Shown piece by piece: positions 1 through 5,065 of a stretch of DNA of 5,065 nt. How positions within the stretch are numbered: the first letter of the stretch is position 1; each line of letters starts with the position of its first letter. The notes below the pieces were generated by a model. It had not been told where the DNA came from. It worked only from the letters and a program-made list of their open reading frames with translations, and ran no database searches. The stretch lies in NCBI GenBank assembly GCA_018814465.1, contig JAHIZR010000341.1:1-5065 (forward strand). Reading direction: 5' to 3'. This DNA is from a bacterium (GTDB lineage: Bacteria; Electryoneota; RPQS01). The position numbers were made by a program, and so were the translations under genes.

Positions 1-1420
1 CCGCTACGCGGTCGATCTCGATAATGACGTCGCCTTCCTTCAGCTTCTCGACAGCAGGACTGTCTTCTTCGATATTATTGATGATCACACCGTAAGTCCC
101 GTCGAGTCTGAGCGCGCGCGCCATCGCTTCATTCACCGGCCCGACTTCGATCCCCAGCCAATTGCCGCTCGGAACTTCCGCTTCCGGCTGCTGACCGAAG
201 AGCGACGCCAGCTCCGCACGATTGCCTAACACGAAGTTAAGCTTCTTCTTTTCGCCGTTGCGGACAATCATGGCATCCACCGAACTTCCCGGAGGATAGT
301 CGGCCACCGCCATGCGGAACTCCTGCACATCCTTGACGTCCTTCAAGCCGAACCTGACGATGACATCGCCCGCTTCTAAACCGCCCTGCGCGGCGGGAGT
401 CTTGGGATCGACGCGTTCGACAAACACACCGTTCTCGTCTTCACCCAATCCCACGGCGGAGCGCAGCTCGGGCGTCAGTTCTCGCGGCAGCATGCCCAGA
501 TAACCGCGCGCGACCGTTCCGGTTTCGCGAAGCTGCGTCACGACTTTCATCGCCATGTTAATCGGAATGGCAAAGCCGATGCCCTGCCCCGAAGGATTGA
601 TCGCGGAGTTCACGCCGACGACTTCCCCGTGAATATTGCACAACGGTCCGCCGGAGTTGCCGAAGTTGATCGATGCATCGGTCTGAATAAAATCCTGATA
701 GCTCGGACCGCCGCCCGCGATGGACAGATTGCTGCGGCCTTTCGCGGAAACCACACCAACCGTCAGCGTCCACTCCAAACCGAGCGGATTGCCCATCGCG
801 ACTGCCCAATCGCCGATTCGCAGTTGATCCGAATTGCCGATGAGCGCGACTTCTTCCGCGCCGAAAGTATGGCTAACCTTGATCAAAGCAATATCGGTTT
901 CGGGATCTTTGCCGATGATCTCCGCTTCATATTCATGACCGTTCAGAGTTTTGACGGTGACTTTTTCGGCTTCGTCAATCACATGATTATTGGTCAGAAT
1001 AAAACCATCCCGGCTGATAATCATGCCCGAACCGGTCGCAGGGGAATGCCACTCGCGCTTTTTCCCTTGCTCTCTGTCGATTTGCGGATGCTGAAAGAAT
1101 TCCCAGAAGGGTGAATTTTCAAAAAATTCATCCATGGAATTCGAGCGTGTGATGACCCGGTCGGAAGTAATGTTCACGACCGTCGGGCCGACACGATCCG
1201 CCACGGCAACAAACGGACTTTCACCCGACTCGGTCATAAAAGCAGAAGTTGATGACAGCTCTGCATTCACAGGACCCGCCGCACCGGAGACGAATTGCGC
1301 CTCACTGGGGGTCGTCCAGTGCATCTGCGAAGTGAAGAGGACTCCGACAATCAAACCGGAGACCGCGATGGATGCTGCGATCAGAAAGTTTCTTAACATA
1401 GCTGGATTTGATGGGTTCAT
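1..1420 (-). CDS. htrA: HtrA/DegP-family periplasmic serine protease with PDZ domains (3' end outside window)
   Basis: This is a membrane-anchored serine protease and chaperone of the Do/DegP/HtrA family (peptidase family S1C), which cleaves or refolds damaged envelope proteins in the periplasm. I translated the reverse strand and obtained 473 uninterrupted residues. Residues 11-30 form a hydrophobic segment (signal anchor or signal peptide). The protease domain follows, starting near SPFVAVADRVGPTVVNI (68-84). The catalytic triad is complete: His146 in LTNNHVI, Asp176 in DPETDIALIK, and Ser256 in INFGNSGGPL. An acidic, aromatic loop (96-110, DEFFENSPFWEFF) precedes the core, as in DegP/DegQ. 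The activation loop GQGIGFAIPINMA lies at 278-290. PDZ1 starts at GYLGM (306-310) and runs to about 398. PDZ2 starts at NWLGIEV (420-426) and is cut by the window edge, probably 10-40 residues before the stop. The start is the first ATG, preceded only by a weak GGA. A later Met at codon 8 is possible but would shorten the N-terminus and has no better site. DegP versus DegQ cannot be decided from this sequence. Confidence 0.95.
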   Translation of the reverse strand, partial: MNPSNPAMLRNFLIAASIAVSGLIVGVLFTSQMHWTTPSEAQFVSGAAGPVNAELSSTSAFMTESGESPFVAVADRVGPTVVNITSDRVITRSNSMDEFFENSPFWEFFQHPQIDREQGKKREWHSPATGSGMIISRDGFILTNNHVIDEAEKVTVKTLNGHEYEAEIIGKDPETDIALIKVSHTFGAEEVALIGNSDQLRIGDWAVAMGNPLGLEWTLTVGVVSAKGRSNLSIAGGGPSYQDFIQTDASINFGNSGGPLCNIHGEVVGVNSAINPSGQGIGFAIPINMAMKVVTQLRETGTVARGYLGMLPRELTPELRSAVGLGEDENGVFVERVDPKTPAAQGGLEAGDVIVRFGLKDVKDVQEFRMAVADYPPGSSVDAMIVRNGEKKKLNFVLGNRAELASLFGQQPEAEVPSGNWLGIEVGPVNEAMARALRLDGTYGVIINNIEEDSPAVEKLKEGDVIIEIDRVA

Positions 1421-1486
1421 TGTATTTCCACAATATGGGTTATTTGTCTGAACTATAGGATTTTGGCTTGTTTGCCTTCCCGCATG

Positions 1487-1544
1487 GAGTAAACGAGCCG
1501 GCGAAATTTGGGTTCCCGATGCCTCACTAAGTGGGGCTTTACTC
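1487..1544. promoter_or_regulatory. Nested inverted repeat, possible structured leader or weak terminator-like hairpin
   Basis: An outer pair of perfectly complementary arms, GAGTAAA (1487-1493) and TTTACTC (1538-1544), encloses a second stem, GCCTCAC (1521-1527) with GTGGGGC (1531-1537). The second stem has a three-base TAA loop and one G-T wobble on the plus strand. The inner stem abuts the outer 3' arm directly, so the RNA could stack the two helices, leaving 1494-1520 as a further loop or weak arm. The bases after it (CTTT...) are T-rich but interrupted, so it would be a poor intrinsic terminator. I do not recognise a known riboswitch class. Seven-base arms can arise by chance at this distance. 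Confidence 0.35.
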
Positions 1545-1605
1545 TTTAAAACCGAAATGCTTAATCAATGCCGGATTACAGCTCTCACTTGCTTTTCGGG
1601 CAATC

Positions 1606-1629
1606 TTTTAGCATCTTATAAGCCTAAAA
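1606..1629. promoter_or_regulatory. Nested palindrome upstream of the GTG start, possible operator
   Basis: TTTTAG at 1606-1611 is the exact reverse complement of CTAAAA at 1624-1629. The centre contains the perfect 8-base palindrome CTTATAAG (1615-1622), slightly off-centre. The site lies 25 bases before the GTG start at 1655 and overlaps the best -10-like hexamer (CTTATA, 1615-1620). A DNA-binding dimer sitting here would block transcription or initiation of the downstream gene. The AT-rich composition makes such dyads more likely by chance, so the regulatory reading is inference. Confidence 0.35.
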
Positions 1630-1654
1630 TCCATATGCATTTGAGTGCCTAAAA
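1622..1654 (+). repeat. Direct repeat GCCTAAAA, two copies 25 bases apart
   Basis: The octamer GCCTAAAA occurs at 1622-1629 and again at 1647-1654, directly before the GTG start codon at 1655. The first copy contains the right arm of the nested palindrome at 1606-1629. Spacing of 25 bases start to start is between two and three helical turns. It could be a repeated recognition element or simple coincidence. Confidence 0.4.
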
Positions 1655-4639
1655 GTGACCGTCAACCGACCTCTTCCTATCCTCTTTAGAGTCTGCTTCC
1701 TGCTGTTTGTTGCCGTCAGTTTGGCAGGAGCCAACTCCTCTCTGGACTTGTCAGCGAGCAATGGCTATGCCTTCACTTCCGATGCACCGGCTCTGGACTT
1801 TGACGGTTCCTTCACGATTGAGATGCGGTTTATAACCAATGTCGCGCATGACGGCTGCCTGCTGGCCAAGTTTCATCAGCTTTCAGGATCGGCATCGGAT
1901 GATTCTTATTATATCTCTGTGACAAGCGACGGCGGAATCGAAGCCAGAATCCAAACGCTAACGATGTTGATCACTTTATCGATGACGGGAAGTGTTCATG
2001 ACTTCCAATGGCATCATGTCGCGTTGGTCTACGATATCGATGCCGAGATCGCTGAACTATATTTAGATGGCGAGTTAGGTGATTCGGCTGCTCTTTCAGG
2101 AACGCTGCGCGATACTGCGGAAGCACTCCGCTTGGGCACACTGCGCACAACGAGCAGCCTGACGGATTTCTTTGATGGTAATATCGATGAACTGCGACTA
2201 TGGAGTGTCGCCCGCCGCGGCGAACAGGCAAGCTGTTTGAAAGATGTTACCCTGCTGATAGACACGCCCGGACTGATCAGCTACTACCCTTTCGATGAAG
2301 AGACCGGAACAACCAGCAACGATCTGGTAGCGCCGTTCGAGAACTTTTCATTTATCAGCGGCGCCGGTTTTTCAGTTGAAGAACCGGTATTTCTGTCCCG
2401 GCTCAGCGGTCCGGGAGCCTGCTTCTGCGGGGAAGTCAGCGGATTCTTTGCGCAACTGGATCCCGCGATCACATTTGTCGGAGATACGATTACCGTTCCC
2501 GAGGGCGACACGCTCGCGATTGAATCGAACACACTGATTCTGGATTCGACGGTGGCGCTTGTCAATGTATTGGGCAAGCTTGCGGTAACCGGCACGGCTG
2601 CTGATTCCGCCTATATTCTCGGCCAGTTCATGGATGCCTCGGATGCTGAGATCCATCTGCTGGCGCCCGATACGATTACCGCTGAACTCAATTATACGCG
2701 GATTTCGGGATTGTCATCGCGACCATTGCATGCTTACTCTCCGCTCTCAATTCAGCATGCCACCTTCTCAGAGAATTCCGGCGGGGCGCTGTTTCTGGAC
2801 AGCGACGCCGATATCGATAGCTGCAGCTTTACCGGCAGCGATTCAACAGCCATCATGACAGCAAGCGGTCTGACGGACTTAACAGAGTGCGAGTTCACCG
2901 CGAACGGCGGAGCCTTGTCGATCAGCGCCCCCTGCTCTGTTTTGGTTAAACAGTCGAATTTCTATCAGAATGTCAAGTCAGGAGGAAATGGCGGTGCGAT
3001 TGAGGGGGTAGGCGATTTCAACGGTACAACCGGAAGCTACCTATCTGTGTCCGACTGTGAGTTCACCGGAAACATGTCGAACAGCGGCGGCGCGGTCTGG
3101 CTGGAAGACTTCTTTGCAGAAATTCAAACTTGCCAATTCGAAGGCAACAGCGCCGATCTCAGCGCCGGCGGCTTGAGGGTGTCCGCGACCGCGGGAAATG
3201 TATCCAGAATACGCATTGACTCAACCGATTTCACCGGCAATATCGGTGAAGACGGTTCCGCGATCAGTCTGACGGGAGTGGATGCCGCCGTGGAGTTATG
3301 TTTGTCCAATGCCGTCCTTTCGGACAACTTCGGAACCGGCGGCGCAGTGGCCGGGTGGAGCGTGAAGCAAATAGCAGGAAATAACGCATTGATCGAGCGC
3401 TGTCAGTTTTTCGACAACAATGCGGAAAGCGGAGCAACATCAGCCATCAATCTCGTTGTTCCAGCCGGTCCGTCTTCGGTCACCTTACAGAATCTGACGA
3501 TTGTCGGCAATACATCGAGCGCCTCCGCGGTTTACCTGAACATTCCGGCCATCGTCCGTAACTGCATTGTCACGGACAACTTGGGAACTTCGCAGATCGG
3601 TGGTTCGTCTCCGGCTGTGGTCTACTGCATAACCTCCGACGAGCAGTATCATGGTCCGGGAGGCAGTTTCGATGCCGATCCATTATTCGAGGATTACCTA
3701 AACCGGGATTTGCGTCTGACAGCCGGCTCTCCGGCGATCAACCGCGGCGATCCCAATCCCTTCTATAATGATGCGGACGGAACGCGCTCGGATATCGGGG
3801 CGATTCCCGCAGCAGACTATTCGCCTGTGATTCAGTCGGTGCTGGATATTCCGGCTGACAATGGTCGGCATGTGATGATTCAGTGGCTGCCGTCGCCCGG
3901 AGATGACAATCGCGCCGGAATCGAGTCCTACCAAATCTTCCGGGAAGTGAACCTGCCGCTGGACGAGAATTACGAACTCCTGGCGGAGATTCCCGCTTCG
4001 CAGCTTCCCGGCTATGGTCAGATTGTGACGACACTCGCGGACTCGAATGCTTCCGGACAGCCCTACTTCTCCTATTTTGTGCGCGCGCATTCCATTAATC
4101 CGCTGGCCTTCTGGGATACCGAGCCGGACAGCGGCTATAGCGTGGACAATCTGGCTCCGCAGGCTCCGGCTTTATTGGCTGAATTGAATCTGGATCAGGT
4201 TGACCTGAATTGGAATGCCGTGCCGGATTCGGATTTGGCTTATTATGCGCTGTACCGCGAGACTGAACCGTTTGATCCCGATACGGTCGCTGCCTATATT
4301 ACGACCGCGGACACCTTCTTCAGCGACATTGATCTGGTCGAAGCAGGTTATGCCTATCGGGTACGGTCGGTTGACATGAATGGAAACTACTCGGAATCTT
4401 CAAATGAAGAGTGGGTAGATGTGCAGCCGCTGGCCGCGCCGCGCTACCTGACCATTCATTTCAACGGAAGCCTGCTTGAACTGCGATGGATACCCGTTCC
4501 CGAAGCCGCTCGCTACCATCTTTATCGCGCCAATACTCTCGGTGAACCGGGTGAGCTATTCGCAACCACGACAGATGTAGTTTATTATACTCCGATCACT
4601 GCGGAGATCAAGTTCTATTGGATCATTGCGGAAAGGTAA
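1655..4639 (+). CDS. Large secreted protein: LamG-like, parallel beta-helix (Pmp-like repeats) and FN3-like domains
   Basis: A 994-residue exported protein of unknown specific role, probably cell-surface or extracellular, in adhesion or carbohydrate/matrix binding (inferred from domains). Residues 1-26 are a signal peptide with likely cleavage after AGA. Residues 27-235 resemble a LamG/concanavalin-like jelly roll, with QWHHVALVYD (118-127), FDGNIDELRLWSVAR (173-187) and the closing LISYYPFDEETGTT (207-220). Residues 273-660 form a right-handed parallel beta-helix, with repeated FxxN and GGA turns as in Pmp-like and pectate-lyase-like proteins. Residues 674-717 carry the motif series DADPLF, GSPAINRGD, SDIGA, common at the end of such helices. 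Three FN3-like domains follow, at about 722-832, 834-924 and 928-994, with SVDNLAPQAP as a linker. I see no catalytic signature. The start is GTG: no ATG lies in frame after the upstream TAA at 1625, and GAGTG at 1643-1647 is a weak ribosome binding site. The protein ends at the last FN3-like strand, with no T9SS tail, LPxTG or membrane anchor. Confidence 0.92.
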   Translation: MTVNRPLPILFRVCFLLFVAVSLAGANSSLDLSASNGYAFTSDAPALDFDGSFTIEMRFITNVAHDGCLLAKFHQLSGSASDDSYYISVTSDGGIEARIQTLTMLITLSMTGSVHDFQWHHVALVYDIDAEIAELYLDGELGDSAALSGTLRDTAEALRLGTLRTTSSLTDFFDGNIDELRLWSVARRGEQASCLKDVTLLIDTPGLISYYPFDEETGTTSNDLVAPFENFSFISGAGFSVEEPVFLSRLSGPGACFCGEVSGFFAQLDPAITFVGDTITVPEGDTLAIESNTLILDSTVALVNVLGKLAVTGTAADSAYILGQFMDASDAEIHLLAPDTITAELNYTRISGLSSRPLHAYSPLSIQHATFSENSGGALFLDSDADIDSCSFTGSDSTAIMTASGLTDLTECEFTANGGALSISAPCSVLVKQSNFYQNVKSGGNGGAIEGVGDFNGTTGSYLSVSDCEFTGNMSNSGGAVWLEDFFAEIQTCQFEGNSADLSAGGLRVSATAGNVSRIRIDSTDFTGNIGEDGSAISLTGVDAAVELCLSNAVLSDNFGTGGAVAGWSVKQIAGNNALIERCQFFDNNAESGATSAINLVVPAGPSSVTLQNLTIVGNTSSASAVYLNIPAIVRNCIVTDNLGTSQIGGSSPAVVYCITSDEQYHGPGGSFDADPLFEDYLNRDLRLTAGSPAINRGDPNPFYNDADGTRSDIGAIPAADYSPVIQSVLDIPADNGRHVMIQWLPSPGDDNRAGIESYQIFREVNLPLDENYELLAEIPASQLPGYGQIVTTLADSNASGQPYFSYFVRAHSINPLAFWDTEPDSGYSVDNLAPQAPALLAELNLDQVDLNWNAVPDSDLAYYALYRETEPFDPDTVAAYITTADTFFSDIDLVEAGYAYRVRSVDMNGNYSESSNEEWVDVQPLAAPRYLTIHFNGSLLELRWIPVPEAARYHLYRANTLGEPGELFATTTDVVYYTPITAEIKFYWIIAER

Positions 4640-4697
4640 CGCCTCTTGAATGCACCGTTCGCCAAGCGAGCATACAAGTCGAGGGCAGTTTACTTCG

Positions 4698-4714
4698 TGT
4701 TCCTCGATGGAACA
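4698..4714. terminator. Weak hairpin after the large gene, doubtful terminator
   Basis: TGTTCC (4698-4703) and GGAACA (4709-4714) form a perfect six-base-pair stem with a TCGAT loop, about 60 bases after the stop codon of the large secreted protein. No T run follows on either strand, so it does not meet the usual criteria for a Rho-independent terminator. It could mark the transcript end with help from Rho, stabilise the 3' end, or mean nothing. A second short stem, GTTCGC with GCGAGC, lies nearer the stop and likewise lacks a T run. Confidence 0.2.
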
Positions 4715-4918
4715 ATCCCGCAGTTATCAAATAAGTTTCTCGCCCCCCCTGCCTCGAACGCTTTTCTAATCTCTTTTATTTCAATAGCATAAACGACCCT
4801 CGCGAATAACATCAAGGGAGCATATTGCTGCAATCTCGAGTGATCTGGTTCAGCCTTGTGTCCGCTCTGGGGAAAAAGAGGTATTATATCTAAAGTCATG
4901 TAATTTGAGTGGGTACAG

Positions 4919-4947
4919 TTGACTTTGAGATTTATATATCATAAATT
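4919..4947 (+). promoter_or_regulatory. Candidate sigma70-type promoter for the signal-peptide gene at 4994
   Basis: TTGACT at 4919-4924 matches the -35 consensus TTGACA at 5 of 6 bases. TAAATT at 4942-4947 matches the -10 consensus TATAAT at 4 of 6 bases. The spacer is the ideal 17 bases. Transcription would begin near 4954, giving a leader of about 40 bases that includes the ribosome binding site at 4981-4985. A perfect dyad, ATTTAT (4930-4935) and ATAAAT (4941-4946), overlaps the spacer and the -10 box and could be an operator. Confidence 0.45.
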
Positions 4948-4980
4948 ACGTCATTATACGAGGACTATGTTCATACCTTT

Positions 4981-4985
4981 AGGAG
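4981..4985 (+). promoter_or_regulatory. Ribosome binding site AGGAG that fixes the start at 4994
   Basis: AGGAG lies eight bases before the ATG at 4994, an ideal Shine-Dalgarno position. An in-frame ATG also exists at 4967, but its nearest purine run (AGGA, 4961-4964) is only two bases away, too close for normal initiation. Starting there would put nine extra residues, including an acidic Asp, before the signal peptide. The site therefore decides the start. Strong Shine-Dalgarno use argues mildly against a typical Bacteroidetes host. Confidence 0.8.
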
Positions 4986-4993
4986 ATAACAAG

Positions 4994-5065
4994 ATGGTCT
5001 CAAGGTCAGTTTTAATAACGCTTTGTATCCTGCTGCTGGCATCCGTGTCATTCGGGCAGGGTTTC
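4994..5065 (+). CDS. Start of an exported protein: signal peptide only (3' end outside window)
   Basis: Only 24 codons are visible, so the function cannot be named. The translation begins MVSRSVLITLCILLLASVSF and continues GQGF. This is a classical Sec signal peptide: a short basic N-region (Arg4), a hydrophobic core from about residue 5 to 17, and a likely signal peptidase I cleavage site after Gly21 (SFG, then QGF). The cysteine at residue 11 lies inside the core and is not in a lipobox, so a lipoprotein is unlikely. The AGGAG site and a candidate promoter upstream suggest its own transcription unit, separate from the 994-residue gene. The reading frame is open to the window edge. Confidence 0.8.
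   Translation, partial: MVSRSVLITLCILLLASVSFGQGF

Larger units (their letters stand above)
1421..1654. other. Divergent intergenic region between htrA and the large secreted-protein gene
   Basis: These 234 bases separate two divergently transcribed genes and must hold both promoters unless the transcripts start further out. For htrA, a TATAGT hexamer (5 of 6 matches to TATAAT) lies on the minus strand at 1452-1457. It would give a leader of about 25 bases, but no convincing -35 box lies 16-18 bases upstream, and I see no sigmaE-like GGAACTT. For the plus-strand gene, CTTATA at 1615-1620 is the best -10 candidate, also without a good -35 box. I found no convincing coding frame here. Two dyads and a direct repeat are listed separately. 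Confidence 0.75.
4640..4993. other. AT-richer intergenic stretch without a convincing gene
   Basis: This region of 354 bases separates the stop of the large secreted protein from the next signal-peptide gene. It is visibly richer in A and T than the flanking genes, especially after 4880. I see a weak hairpin soon after the stop, a run of seven C at 4743-4749, an open minus-strand frame at 4690-4899 that lacks a ribosome binding site, and a sigma70-like promoter at 4919-4947. No tRNA, rRNA or strong intrinsic terminator was recognised. The plus-strand frame also stays open for about 50 codons past the TAA at 4637, but its translation does not resemble FN3 or a sorting domain. Confidence 0.7.

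Noticed and set aside
251..258. Phe instead of the usual Pro before the GNSGGP serine motif of HtrA (residue 253), considered as a defect
   Set aside because: The position before GNSGG varies in the family (Pro, Arg and Phe all occur, for example in mitochondrial HtrA2), and the triad is otherwise intact, so activity is expected. The coordinates given here are residue numbers.
558..809. 83-residue minus-strand frame inside htrA
   Set aside because: It is in a different frame from the htrA reading frame and is a shadow, with no ribosome binding site.
629..1114. 161-residue plus-strand open frame, and two other plus-strand frames at 312-503 and 1134-1451
   Set aside because: They lie opposite the htrA gene, whose reverse-strand translation contains the complete protease triad and PDZ motifs. 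The plus-strand products resemble no family and are shadows of that gene.
1440..1500. A possible cyclic di-GMP riboswitch suggested by GGCAAAC on the minus strand
   Set aside because: Only the short GGCAAAC piece matches. The following GNRA hairpin and the GGGACGCAAAGCC segment of the class I consensus are absent.
3698..4090. 130-residue minus-strand frame and other minus-strand frames across 1971-4090
   Set aside because: All lie opposite the 994-residue gene, whose domain motifs are clear and continuous. The minus-strand products are rich in Arg, Ser and His, as expected for antisense shadows.
4743..4749. Run of seven C as a phase-variable tract
   Set aside because: It lies in intergenic DNA, and the only frame it would shift is the doubtful minus-strand frame at 4690-4899, so there is no supported gene for it to switch.

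Overview
The window looks like part of a chromosome from a Gram-negative bacterium. It carries a membrane-anchored, DegP-type periplasmic protease, a very large secreted mosaic protein (LamG, parallel beta-helix, FN3-like domains), and the start of another exported protein. This domain mix, moderate GC and a clear AGGAG ribosome binding site on one gene fit a candidate phylum of, or near, the FCB group (Zixibacteria, KSB1, Latescibacteria or Electryonea-like lineages) better than a true Bacteroidetes. That placement is inference from style, not from a marker gene.

Layout. Positions 1-1420 (minus strand) hold a 3'-truncated htrA/degP gene. The full catalytic triad, the first PDZ domain and most of the second are present, and only the C-terminal end lies outside the window. 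Positions 1421-1654 are a divergent intergenic region with two dyad structures and a short direct repeat. Positions 1655-4639 (plus strand) hold one 994-residue secreted protein that starts with GTG: signal peptide, LamG-like jelly roll, parallel beta-helix with Pmp-like repeats, a DPLF...GSPAI...DIGA closing motif, then three FN3-like domains. Positions 4640-4993 are an AT-richer intergenic stretch with a weak hairpin, an open minus-strand frame of doubtful status, and a plausible sigma70-type promoter. From 4994 a new plus-strand gene begins with a strong ribosome binding site and a signal peptide, and it runs off the window after 24 codons.

How the genes relate. All three products are exported across the inner membrane. 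HtrA-type proteases degrade or refold misfolded envelope proteins, so its position divergent from a large, repeat-rich secreted protein is suggestive, but nothing in the sequence proves a functional link. No RNA gene, insertion sequence, CRISPR array or defence system was seen. The most notable features are the cysteine ladder in the beta-helix, the absence of any recognisable surface-sorting tail on the 994-residue protein, and the palindromes next to its start codon.
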